From assembly GCF_028372415.1 (NCBI RefSeq), contig NC_092878.1:4553501-4617500 (forward strand): a stretch of DNA of 64,000 nt, given 5' to 3'. The notes beneath the pieces are model-generated. The model did no database searches. It worked only from the letters and a program-made list of their open reading frames with translations, and was not told the origin of the DNA. Made by a program: the position numbers and the translations under genes. Below are positions 24,946-37,839 of the stretch, one piece after another. The stretch comes from Notamacropus eugenii (taxonomy: Eukaryota; Chordata; Mammalia; Diprotodontia; Macropodidae). The number at the start of each line of letters is the position of its first letter. Positions within the stretch are counted from its first letter, which is position 1.

Positions 24946-24984
24946 TTGGAGAAAGTAATTGGGAATCTTGAAAGAGCTTTTATA

Positions 24985-25275
24985 GAATTATGTGGATTTT
25001 AAAAGCTTGGAAGAGACCCCAGAAATTTAGGCCTATCCCTTCAATTTATAGATGATGTAGCTGAGTTAATTAATCAAAAAGGATTTATTAAGTGCCTGCA
25101 GTGTGCCAGATACTGTTCTGAATGAGTTTCACGGGGGTTAAGTGACCTGCCCAAAATCACATGGCGAGTTAGTGGCAGATTTGGGGATAGAAACCAGGTC
25201 TCTCCTGACAGATATGAATTGACTAAGAGAAGGAAAAGCATTTCAGAATGGGGAGACAGCATAAACAAAGAGTGA
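24985..25275 (-). repeat. MIR/L2 fragments
   Basis: 'aggatttattaagtgcctgc', 'agtgtgccagatactgttct' and 'cccaaaatcacatggcgagt' are complement L2 and MIR pieces. Confidence 0.55.
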
Positions 25276-25854
25276 CTGGCCCAATGAGCAAAATATATTT
25301 GAGAAAATTATGGGGGAGTCATTTAGAAGTAAAGAAAGAAGAGGCTGGAGAAGCCAGTCTCCTGGAGGCCAAAGCAGAGGCATTTAATAATTATAATCTA
25401 AGCATTTATTATATATATGTATATATAATATTATTATGTATAATCTAAGTATTTATAATTTATACATCTAATTTATCATCTGTGTATTTTTCATAAAATT
25501 CATCAAGGACATGGAAGAAGTGGAAAGGGAGTGAGAGTTAACAAAGGGATAGACTGAGTGCTTCAGTGGTCACTGTAAATGATTGTAAGAACCAGAGGAA
25601 GGTCTGTATTGATTAAGGAGGATGACACAGATAAGAGCTGTTATGAGAACATGTGGATGGGTTACAATTTATACACGTGGAGGAAAAACCAAAACTGAGG
25701 AAATCGCCGATCCAGCCAAACGTCGAAGTGAAACCTAAAAATTTAGGTTTAGAAAGGTGGGGCTTATTCCTGGAATGCTCTTAGCCAAGCTTTTTATTTT
25801 TAAAAAAGCTTTACTAAAAGCTTTTTAATGTCCTCTGTCTCATGCCCCCAATCC

Positions 25855-25975
25855 TGTATAAGAATATAAGCTTCTTGAGGGGAGGGACTATTTCATTTTT
25901 TTGGCTTTGTATTCCCAGAGCCTAACAAAGCATCTGGCACATAGCAGGTGCTTAATAAATGCTTTTGATTGATTA
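25855..25975 (+). repeat. L2 3' end
   Basis: 'aagcttcttgaggggaggga', 'agcatctggcacatagcagg' and 'tgcttaataaatgctttt'. Confidence 0.8.
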
Positions 25976-26764
25976 AAAAGCAAACAAATCTCCAACCCTC
26001 TGAATTTTAAAAATTAAGTTGTTGTCCTGCAGTGGTCTTTTCAGTATCAGCACACTCTTATAATTTTCATTTTCCAAGAATAGTCATGAAATGAATGTGG
26101 TATGAATATGTAGCTTAATTGCCTATACAAAATTCTGCCTGAGTAAAATGCAAGGAATTCTGTGGTTCTAAATGAAAAAGCCTACAAATATTTAAAAAGC
26201 AGAGCTCCTTTCCCCAAGTGTTAGGCTGGGATATATTTAAACACACACAGAAAGCTTAGATTTAGAAGGGCATTATCCTTTCTTATTCTTTGTGCATCAC
26301 TGATACAAACTGAGATGCTCTAAAGACTAGTTAGCCTGACCTAGCCTGAGGCTCACAAGCACAGCTGGTCACACTAAATAGAAAGGTCTGATAAGTCTGA
26401 CATTGCTAAAGGATTGGTGGTTCTTTTCAGTCCTTCAGACTAGATTTCTAAAGAGGAACCACTGCGGGAAGGAAGATTGGAGGGAAAGAAAGGATATAGT
26501 TGTTTGTCTTAGAACTGTGGTTCCCTATTTTTTTCCTTTGGCAACATTTATCCATTTCACTGTCTTGGGGGAATGGGCCGTGCATGACCTCTGTAAATTC
26601 CTACCCTAGAAACTCCGAAGAGAAGAGATTGCCATGCATAGGAAGAAACTGTGTGTTCTGGGCTTGAGATAGGGCATTGGAAGCTCATAGGAGCCCAAAG
26701 TTTCAGGTCCCTAAATAGTCCATGCTTGTGATTCATGGTGTAAATCATTCCTTTGGATTAAGTC

Positions 26765-26860
26765 ATGCTTTGTGTGTTGTGGTAGAGATTCTTGTGTAGG
26801 TGCTGGTTGGAATGAACTCTGAGATCCCTTCCAACTCTGAGATATCCTAAGTCAGTGAGT
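26765..26860 (+). repeat. L3/CR1 3' end
   Basis: 'gatcccttccaactctgaga' preceded by 'ggttggaatgaactctga' is the L3 terminus. Confidence 0.5.
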
Positions 26861-26904
26861 ACTTAGTTCTGGGTACTTCATCTTAGGAAATATGTTGTTA
26901 TGCA

Positions 26905-27250
26905 CAATCAGTGTGTTGTGGCAGAAAGAACACTGGATTTGAAGTCAGAAAATCTAGGTTGAAATCCTTTCTTTACTATTTCCATTGGTGTGATCAGTTT
27001 TCCAAATCTGTAAAATGATGGGGTCGGTTTAGGTGGGGAACCTGTGACCTCTAGGCCTTCTAGATCCTTGGGTGTGGCCTTTTGACTGAGTCCAAGTTTT
27101 ATAGAACAAATCTTTTTATTAAGGGGTTTTGTTCTGTGAAGTTTGGATTCAGTCAAAGGGCCACACTTTGGACCTAGAGGGCCACATGCAGCCTCGAGGC
27201 TTCAGGTCTCCCACCTTTGGTTTAGGTGATCTCTCAAATCCCATCAAATT
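26905..27250 (+). repeat. MIR SINE split by a MITE
   Basis: 'acactggatttgaagtcaga', 'ccaaatctgtaaaatgatgg' then, after the insertion at 27036-27218, 'gatctctcaaatcccatc'. Confidence 0.7.
27036..27218. mobile_element. Palindromic hAT-type MITE, copy 1, nested in a MIR
   Basis: A short element with inverted arms (TGGGGAACCTGTGACC ... CTCCCACC) and a core shared with 63536-63727 (AGTCCAAGTTTTATAGAACA). The flanking GGTTTAGGTG (27026-27035, 27219-27228) is its target duplication. Removing the element restores a continuous MIR ('aaatctgtaaaatgatgggg..gatctctcaaatccca'). Confidence 0.75.
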
Positions 27251-28034
27251 CTTAATCTATTATCTTATAAAAACACTAACCCTCAGAAAGCCTTTGTTCA
27301 GCATGCAAAATTAGGAATGCCATTATACTTTCTATGTTACTACTCATTGATCAAATAGTGCTAAAACCGTGAAGATAAATTTGTCTCTTCCACTCACTAC
27401 CTTCCCCAATTCACACTAAGATGTGACTGGTAACAGTTTAAAATATCCTACCTTTTAGGTATTCGCATTTTAATAGATTCCTTTATCTTAAGATAAGGAA
27501 AAGGAATGCAACTTCTGTGGTAGAAATTTCAAGTTCCATCAAGCAGATGGACCCCACTAGATTGTTCCCATATCTACATTTCCAGCCCTAATCTCTGTAA
27601 TGGTTATGTTTTTGGGTAGAAACACCTTCTCTGTGTAATTCTTCCTTCTTCACATCTCTACATCTCTACAATTCTTCCTTCATGAGTCAAATAAAGAGAG
27701 AACAGACTTGAATTGACACTGAGGTTGGGAGTCACAGAATCAGATGAAATAGTTTATGAATCCGTAGTCCCTTATATATTAATTATTTTATGAGACGAAT
27801 CAATTGATTAGGTTTCTCTTTATGTAGGTAGAACAAAATTTTGAATAAGGAATTGGCTAAGCACAAATCTCCCTTGTCAATCAATGAACAAGCATTTATT
27901 CCACTTTCACTTTGTGCCAAGCTCTGCGCTGTTCTCTGTGTTGACCACTGTACTTCAGCCTTTCATAATTATTTTTCCTTTACAATATTGTAGTGGTATA
28001 TAAATTGTTCTCCTGATTCTGTTTATTCAGTTCA

Positions 28035-29060
28035 AGCAAGTCCTCTGAGCTCTTTCAGAATCTGTCCTTGTTTAAAAAAAATTGATATAAAAATATTCCT
28101 TGACATTTGTAAAATGCATTTTTTTTGTTCAGTCATTCCCCAATTGATGGGGCGTTGGGGGAAAAACCCATATTTTTTCTTAGTTCTTTGCTGCAACAAA
28201 AAAGTATTACTACAAATATTTTTGTCCATATGAGTCTTTCCCTCCTTTTTGATCTCTTTAGGGCATAAATCTAGTGGTATCCCAAAGTCAAAGGCCATGT
28301 ACAGTTCAGTGGAATTTTGAGACATAGTTCCAAATTATTAGCAAAATGGTGGACCACTTCACAGGTATACTCTGTTAGTATGTTACCGTGTCTATCTTCT
28401 CACAGCTCCTCTGACAATTGTCATTTTCTTTTTTTGTCATCTTTACCAAAGTGATAGGTGTGAGGTAGGACCTGTTAATGTAAATGTTTTAATTTGCATA
28501 TCTCTTATTTTTAGGCATTTGGTATGTTTTTATGTGGGGTCATTAATAGTTTGGCTTTTTAAAAAAAAAACTGACTTAATATCCTTTGACAATTTATCTA
28601 TTGTGGAATGGGTCTTCTTGTATATTAGAATCAATTTCCTATATATCTTGGATATCAGACTTTTATTAAAGATATTTCCTGCAAAGATATTTCTCATTCT
28701 AGCTGCAAGCTGCAATACTTTTGTTGGTAGAAAAACTTTTCAATTTTTTTTAAATAAACAAAATATTTTTTTTTGTCACCAGTGAGCCTTTCTAACCCTT
28801 GTTTGGATCTCCTCTGCTCTCTCAGTTTGTTTTTATGCAACCTTTTAGCTCTAGACTGTGTATCCATTTGTAACTTACTGTTGTACATAGCAGAGATGTT
28901 GGTCTCAAAGTAATTTCTGCATGATACTATTTTTAAGCTTTCCCAATAGTTTTTGACTAATAGTGAATCTTTATCCCAGTAGTTAAAGTGCTTGGGTTTA
29001 TTAAATACTGTGTTTGATTGCTCCTGGGTGTCAGGTACCTAATCTAGTCCAGTGATGAAA
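28035..29060 (-). mobile_element. L1 ORF2 C-terminal region and 3' flank
   Basis: The plus strand shows the complement of L1 ORF2's end: 'cattccccaattgatggggc', 'catatgagtctttccctcct', 'gtgataggtgtgaggtagga', 'gggtcttcttgtatattaga'. Frames are broken and the reverse transcriptase core is not included. Confidence 0.75.
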
Positions 29061-29129
29061 GTTTTTTATTTTTATTTTTTAACCAATACCAAGTATAGGT
29101 TGAGAACTGATGCTGCTAGGAATCTCATT

Positions 29130-29300
29130 CTCTTAATTTAATCAGGGAGTCCAGAACCTGGCAATGTGCTTAGCTCATAATAAGAGCTTAATACATGTTC
29201 ATTGACTTATAGATGAAGTTGGATTGTACAGTAGCAGTGCAAGGATTTGAACTTAGATCCTCTGATTTCAAATCCAATGCTTTTAGAGCGATCTATAGAA
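29130..29300 (+). repeat. L2/MIR fragments
   Basis: 'aacctggcaatgtgcttagc' and 'aatacatgttcattgactta' resemble the L2 end. Then 'gcaaggatttgaacttagat' resembles MIR. Confidence 0.5.
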
Positions 29301-29909
29301 GAAAAAAGGGAAGAAGGGAGAGAAATTCCAAGGCAAAGTCTCTAGAGTTTCTCTTAAAATTACAAAGAGGAGGTCCAATCTGACTTTATTCATTTCTTTT
29401 CTCCAACCAGGGTGTTGAGAGAGTTCTGAAAGCCATTACAACCTTCTGCTAAGGGACAGGAGCAGTCTGCTAAACATATGAAAGCTTCTTACTCTGGGGA
29501 GGGATTTTGAGACCTTACCCTGGATATTATCCCCATGTGCTCCTTTAACCCCACCCCCTTATATATTAGCTAGGACTGACCACAATTCATAGATGGAAAT
29601 ATAACTCTATATCCTCGATCTTCCCACTGCCTCATTCTTATTCTTTTTTTCAAAGGGCATTTAGAATTATTTCATTAATGTTGGAACTAGGGCAATCAAG
29701 AAGAAATTAACTATGGAAGTTAAAACAGCTAAATGATGCCATGTTTAAGTGGACCACATTCTAGTCAGAGCTCACGAGAAGCAAAGCTAAATAATATGCC
29801 AATTAAGTTTGGAGAAAAACAAATCTACATGACCCAAAGTAAATATTTATGGTCTTTCTTGATGAGGATACTAACAAGCTTTATTTAGAGAAGCAGATTT
29901 TTTTTTTTT

Positions 29910-30100
29910 TTTGAGGCAGTGTGTGAAATGGAAAGGACACTATCCTGGGAATTAAGGAATGTGGGTTTGAATCCCAGATATGTCATTACATGACATACTA
30001 TTCACCTCAGTAGATTTGTTTTCTCAGATGTAAGATGGGAATGTTAAACTAAATCACATCTGAAATCTCTACCAGTTCTAAAATTTAAAAGTTTGTGAAC
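29910..30100 (+). repeat. MIR SINE
   Basis: 'gtgggtttgaatcccagata', 'ttctcagatgtaagatggga' and 'tctaccagttctaaaattta'. Confidence 0.65.
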
Positions 30101-30299
30101 TGTCAAGGGTAGTCAAGTGATGATGAAAGAAGAATATTCTAGCCTTCTTTGTTAATCTTACCTTCTTATTATGAAAAGCTGCCAATTGGAGTTTGTAATG
30201 CAAGAGAAATGTTTCATACACTATGGATAGGGATTAAATCCATATTTCATTGATATGGGAAATTCTAAGGTGCTCCAACTCTCTCTACTAACGTAGAGA

Positions 30300-30465
30300 G
30301 CACTTGATGTATAACTTCGAGTCTTAGAGAATTATCCAGAGCTTTGGGAGGTTAAGTGATTTACTCAAAGTCACACAGCCTCTGGGTCAAAGGTAGGACT
30401 TGACCTCAGACCTTCTTGACTTCAAGTCCATCTCTCTATCCACTACTCCACATTGCCTGTTGGTA
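30300..30465 (-). repeat. MIR SINE
   Basis: 'ggttaagtgatttactcaaa', 'gtcacacagcctctgggtca' and 'ctctctatccactactccac'. Confidence 0.7.
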
Positions 30466-30724
30466 CAATGTGGTATGAATGGGTAGAATAGATCAGTTCT
30501 ATTTCCTCTGCTGTGTATTCACTTAGAAATAGAACATCTTATTTTCCAACTATTTTGATTCTGGTTGGCAAGTAAGGGTTGACTACAATTTCATAACTAT
30601 AATCTGTACATAAAGCATGATTGTAACAAGTATTAGAAATAAATGATGATTTGGTGCATTATTGAAAGATCTGGGGATTTTAGGGGATTGAAAGCTCAAT
30701 GTAAATCAGTAAGGTAGTAGGGGA

Positions 30725-30950
30725 GCCAAGAAACTTAATTCAATTTTGAGCTACATTAAGAAAGGCATGGTTTCCAGGAATACAGAGAACACGATAATCC
30801 CATTGTGCTCTGCTCTAATCAGGAGTATTTATCTGGAGTATTGTGTTTGGTTCTGAGTACGACAGTTGAAGCTGGGACATTGATAAACTTCAGAAGGTCA
30901 GTCTCTAATGGAGCTGACAGTCTAGTGGGGGATAAGATACCAGAAGAGCT
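30725..30950 (+). repeat. L3/CR1 LINE fragment
   Basis: 'ctgctctaatcaggagtatt', 'ctggagtattgtgtttggtt' and 'gggacattgataaacttcag' match the L3/CR1 ORF end (sense). Confidence 0.65.
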
Positions 30951-31073
30951 GATATACATGACTGAATGGTAAGTTCATGAGAGATCACAAAAATGTGAAA
31001 GTCAATTGAGTCCACGTCATATCAGAATCTGTTGAAGGAAATGGTAATGTTTAACCATGAGTCCTAGGGTGAT

Positions 31074-31141
31074 GGTTCCATAGTGGTTATCACATCTGTT
31101 TTATATGCAGTAGGTCCTGGGTTCAAGCCCTAATGGAACCA
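31074..31141 (+). pseudogene. tRNA-Val (TAC-type) pseudogene
   Basis: The 68-nt sequence reads GGTTCCATAGTGGTTATCAC.. ..TGGAACC A and follows vertebrate tRNA-Val(TAC) from end to end. The acceptor stem GGTTCCA/TGGAACC is fully paired and the B box GGTTCAAGCCC (31120-31130) is intact. Five bases (TAGTG of the TAGTGTAGTGG repeat) are missing from the D arm, damaging the A box. The anticodon loop reads TTTATAT, so the anticodon is TAT rather than TAC. The T stem has a mismatch. No encoded CCA, A-tail or T-run terminator follows, so it is a dead gene copy rather than an obvious retro-tRNA. Confidence 0.85.
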
Positions 31142-31158
31142 ACTCATTCCTTTATTAG

Positions 31159-31399
31159 GAGGCAGCTAGGTGATTCAGTGGTTAGAGCCACTGTGCCTGG
31201 AGTCAGGAAGATGAGTTCAAATCTGGTCTCAGACACTCACTAGCTATGTGACCCTGGGCAAATCATTTAACCACTGTTTGTCTTAGTCCACTAGAAAATC
31301 AAATGGCAAACCACTCCAGAGACTCTGCCAAGAAAACCCCATGGAGATTATGGTACATGGGGTCATGAAGTGTCGGATATAACCGAACAACTACAACCA
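31159..31399 (+). repeat. MAR1 marsupial SINE
   Basis: Full sense copy beginning 'ggcagctaggtgattcagtg' and ending near 'aaccgaacaactacaac', with 'aatggcaaaccactccagag' between. It starts 17 bp after the tRNA-Val fossil. Confidence 0.9.
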
Positions 31400-31504
31400 C
31401 CTTGAGTCCCACTTTCTTCAAGAAGCTTGTCCCCTTCTCTCTGAATTTAACCTTAGTCCCTTCTCTCTGAATTTATTTTGAATTTAGCCTATCTATATCT
31501 AGTT

Positions 31505-31640
31505 TGTGCTTAATTGTCCCCCCCATTAGACTGTGAAATCCTTGAGAACAGGAACTGGTTTTCACTTTTCTTTGTGTCCCTACTGCCAAACACATAGTAA
31601 GGTCCTTAATCAAAGCTTGTTGACTTGATATAAACAAATA
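31505..31640 (+). repeat. L2 3' end
   Basis: 'tgtgaaatccttgagaacag' and 'cacatagtaaggtccttaat'. Confidence 0.65.
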
Positions 31641-31664
31641 ACAGCTGTGTTCAGGTATTTTTGG

Positions 31665-31940
31665 CCACCAAGGGTAGAATGAGGAACAATGGATAAAATG
31701 TTAAAAAGCCAATTTAGAGCTGCTATCAGGTAAAAAAAATCCTTAAAATTAGGTATCCCAAAGTAGAATGTGTTACTTTAAAAGGTGGTAGTAGATTCTC
31801 CCTTCTTAGAGATCTTTAGCCAGAAGCTGGATACCCTTTTGGAGGTATATTGTATTAGGGATTCCTACTTGGTGTGGATAAGACTAACTGACCTCTGAGG
31901 TCCCTTCTAAACTCTCAAATTCTGTGATTTTGTGATATGT
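31665..31940 (+). repeat. L3/CR1 3' end
   Basis: 'gaagctggataccctttt', 'agggattcctacttggtgtg' and 'ctgacctctgaggtcccttc' are followed by a degenerate 'attctgtgat' terminal repeat. Confidence 0.7.
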
Positions 31941-32645
31941 TCTCAACCATACTTGGCATATGTTGAGCACATAGTAGATATTCAATACATATAACTTGTC
32001 CTGTGTTTCATTTTTAGCAAAAATAATCCCAAATTCTTTGTTAGCCTTTCACATTGTTTCTCCATTCCTTCCATCATTATACTAAATATGTCATGTCTGG
32101 GAGAAAAAAATGACAGGGAACCCCAGGGTGGGTCTCATACATAGCTCATGGAAAACACAAATGCAATGAAGTCTGGGATCCGAAGTTTTGTTTTGGGTGG
32201 AGAGGGACTTTTTGCTTTGGGGGATTGAGGTAATGAAAGTTATTTCAATAACATAATGAGACAGTTGTGGACCCTTTGTGCCAAGAGTAAGATGATGAGA
32301 ACCTCACCCTGGGCCTTGTCTGCAAAATGCGAAGGTTAGGAACTGACACACGGGATACGTAAATCCCACTCCCTGTTCAACCCCACAGAGTTGATCAGGT
32401 TTTTTTTTTTTTTTCCTTTTACTCATATTTTCTCCCTCAAAGGCAGAATTTTAAGTTGATATGGGAATTGCTTGAGGGAAAAAGTATAGCTCTGAAAGCA
32501 CACCTTTTTTTAATTTTTGCCCCTTCATGAAATATCTCCAAAGGAATGGAAGAAGTAGCCTTTGTTAAATACTTGTTTTATAGCAATAGTTTTAATTTGA
32601 TCACATAACACATTTTGTCTGAAGGATGGAACACAGAACAACAGT

Positions 32646-32717
32646 GATTCCATGGTTTAATAGTTAGTGCTCTGGCCTCGGAATCCCGTGATCCAAACGC
32701 AAATCTTAGTGAAACCT
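32646..32717 (+). pseudogene. tRNA-Gln (CTG-type) pseudogene
   Basis: The 72-nt sequence GATTCCATGGTTTAATAGTT.. ..AGTGAAACC T aligns without gaps to vertebrate tRNA-Gln(CTG). Scattered changes weaken it: the anticodon loop reads CCTCGGA (CTG changed to CGG), the T loop has lost the GTTC core so the B box is broken, and the acceptor stem has a mismatch. It lies about 1.6 kb downstream of the tRNA-Val fossil on the same strand. It is not expected to be transcribed. Confidence 0.8.
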
Positions 32718-32734
32718 GCACGATAAGAAATCCC

Positions 32735-32992
32735 TTAAGGCAACTGGGTGGCCCAAAGGATGGAATCGGGAAGGGCTGAGTTCATATCCTGACTCTGACT
32801 CTTACCTAGCTTCGTGACCCTGAATAAGGTACTTCACCACTCAGTTTCAGCTTCCAAATCTTTAAAATGATTAATTATGAAAATAATTATAGTATCTGTC
32901 TCACAAGGTTGTTATGAAGATTAAAAAAGCTAACATGTAAAGAACTTTGTAAATCTTAGAGCATTACATAAACGTTAGCTATTATTATCACC
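32735..32992 (+). repeat. MIR-type CORE-SINE, full length
   Basis: 'ggcaactgggtggcccaaag', 'gggctgagttcatatcctga', 'gttgttatgaagattaaaaa' and 'taaacgttagctattattat'. It starts 17 bp after the tRNA-Gln fossil. Confidence 0.75.
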
Positions 32993-32994
32993 AA

Positions 32995-34148
32995 ATGACA
33001 TCACATAAGATCTGACGCAGTTCCTCTACAATATGGTAAGGAAGTAGGCTATCCATACAGCTAACTACAGTATCTTGCAGGGTAAATTCATTTGAGAATC
33101 ACAAAAATGTTCCATGAGACATCTGAATAGGGAGGATCATTATTAACTAGACAAATAAGAGAGGATTTCTTGGATGGATTTTACTAACCGTGAAAAAAAA
33201 AGCATGAGTTTCCTGGGAGAGATTTGAGTGGGGTTTGAGAAAGGTAATTTAGCAGGTGAAGAGGGGAAATACAGTAGTTCCAAGTATAATCTGTGGCACA
33301 GGACCCCTCAAAGATTCATAAGGGCTCATGAGGACTGGGTTTGATGTCAGAGGTTTGTCTCTGAAAGGTCAGTTTCCACCTGGCTTATCATCCCCACTTG
33401 GAGTACCCCAGGAAAAGCTCTAAATATATTCATAGGTAAGAGAATCCCCAGCTGCTGCACCAACATTGAAGATATTAAATGCCTGTTGGATATGGGACAG
33501 CCTTTATTTTGCACAGACAGAAAATTCATGATTTAAAATATTCAGAGATAGAGATACACATGAAATATTCAAATAGTCCATTAAAAATAGATATTCCCTG
33601 AAGAAAACATACTTCTGGAGTGGGGTGAAGGGTGGAGGATACTGCCCAACAAGCAGTTCCCCTCTCTTTGGACCTGTTCTCTCCAAGAAACCCACAGTAA
33701 CGGGGAAGGAGTGATAAGGTCCAGCTTCATTCTTCCCTCTCCCATAAAATGCTTTCATTTTCATTTCATTTTCATTCCAACCATAAGGATCATATTGGCA
33801 ATAGTCTTCCTTCTTCAGGAGGTGTCCTGTGAGATGGTTCCCAGTGCCTTGAATTTCAGAGCTATCACATTTAGTGTTACCCATAAGGCAACCTTAAAGA
33901 CTGAGAAAACTGACTCTCAAAATCTCTCTTCACAAGCCACATGTCTACCAATGTCATGGATTTCTGCAGGAATGCTCTCAATTCACTGAGTGCTTAAGCA
34001 GTTAAAAGTCCAAATTCAGACATTCTAGTTTCTGACCTGCACTCAGAACAGGAGACGGAAAGGCAGAAAGTGTCAGAAAATTGAGATCTAAGAACCTCAG
34101 GCCACCTGGATACAAGTGCAAAAGCTTGCAATGTACTTCTTTTTTGTT
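32995..34148. other. Intergenic, no recognised element
   Basis: The longest frame is a 126-codon minus-strand ORF at 33504-33884 with no motif I recognise and an overlapping plus ORF. I treat it as chance. No repeat family is clear. Confidence 0.4.
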
Positions 34149-34149
34149 A

Positions 34150-34826
34150 TTATTGATAACTGTGAACTCTTACTACATTTTTAAAAAGTTTATGTTAATT
34201 TAGCATGATAATATCACTCTTATTTTGCTCACCTGTGTTCTCTTCCAATCTTCCTTTTGCTACCTAGTGAATTTTCAAAACATTTCTTTGGCACTTTTCT
34301 TTTTCTTTCTCCCAGCCCCCTCCCCCCCCCCCCACTATTACTGCCCACTCACTCCCTTGCCAAACATCTCCCCCTCCCTTAAATTAAAATCCTTGTTCAT
34401 AACAAATAAGTGTAGTCATGCAATGAAAAATCATATGTTGCCCATGTCTGAAAATGCATGTCTCATTCTGTATCTCTAGCCCATCACTTCTCTGCCAAGA
34501 GGCAGAAAATATCCTTCATCATGGATCTTCTGGAATCATGATTGGTCAATGCATTGACAAGGGCTCCTAAATCTTTTGGAGTTGTTTTTCATTACAGTAT
34601 TTCAGTCATACAAATTATTCTGGTTCTGCTTACTTCAGTCTGCATCAGTTGATACAATTTTTCTCAAGTTTCTCTGAATCTATCTCTTTTGTCATATTTT
34701 CATGGAACGACAATATTCCCTTACACTCATATGCCGTCCTTTGTTCGGCCATTCTCTCATTGAAAGGTGTCCATTTTGTTTCCAGTTCTTTGTTACACTA
34801 AAAAGTGGGGCTAGAAATAGATTTGT
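34150..34826 (-). mobile_element. L1 3' end, 5' of the HSPD1 insertion
   Basis: Read on the minus strand this is the end of marsupial L1 ORF2 plus its 3' UTR, starting with T-rich then C-rich sequence (34300-34380). The plus strand carries the usual complement 'gttctgcttacttc..tgcatcagtt'. The match resumes at 37099 after the HSPD1 retrocopy, so the retrocopy landed inside this older L1. Confidence 0.75.
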
Positions 34827-37083
<2,257 letters not shown>

Positions 37084-37098
37084 TAGAAATAGATTTGT

Positions 37099-37170
37099 CC
37101 ATGCCAATTATTTCCCTCTTTCTGTGACCTTTCTGGAAGTAATAGTCAAGCAGTATTTGCAATGTGCTTC
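37099..37170 (-). mobile_element. L1 3' end continued after the HSPD1 insertion
   Basis: The text 'tttccctctttctgtgacctt' and its flanks continue the L1 ORF2-end pattern broken at 34826. This supports a single L1 split by the retrocopy. Confidence 0.6.
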
Positions 37171-37839
37171 TCCTGAAAGTGGTCATTTATTATTTCTGGT
37201 GAGTGGGGGAAAGGGAGAAATTCTCTCTCCGCCCACCTGAGGAATAGTCAGTCTGCTTCACTCATGTCTGGTGGTCCAAGGAAGAGAAAGAAAAAACTGA
37301 TTAGTTCACTTTTATAGCGCACAGGGGAAGGATAGCTCTTCAGATAAGAGTTCCCTGTCAGTCACCATTTATATTGGAGGCAGACCAATCATTAGCCAAA
37401 AATCAGAGGGGTTCTCCGTATCCTTTAAGGATACATTTCTTCCCTTTATTGGGAGATGTCCCCCAGGAACTTCCATAAATAAAGGCATGGACTGATTGGG
37501 GAAACTTATCAAATTGATTAGGGACTCCCCTGATGTGTGAGTAAAAGCACAGAGGAGAGACTGCACAGCGCATATTCATGGTAGAAAATCATCCAGTTTG
37601 GCTGGTGTAGAGAGTATGAGGAGGGGTGAAATATAAAATAATGATGGAAAGAGTGACATTGTAGAAAGCATCTGATGCCAAGCAGGAGTGTTTGATGATA
37701 TTGATAGGGAGAGATTGAAGAGCTTTGAGCAGAGCAATAGCCCATCAAGATTTTGCATGAAAATTATTCTGCTGTGTTATTTGAACTATTGTTTCTTTAA
37801 AATCCATGATCCTCCTGAGTAATAAAAAATGTTATCTGT

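Noticed and set aside
31058-31409. TGAGTCC on both sides of the tRNA-Val fossil plus MAR1, as a target duplication
   Set aside because: Only 7 bp, not abutting either element, and likely chance.
33504-33884. 126-codon minus-strand ORF
   Set aside because: No recognisable domain, an overlapping plus ORF, and no splice or promoter context.
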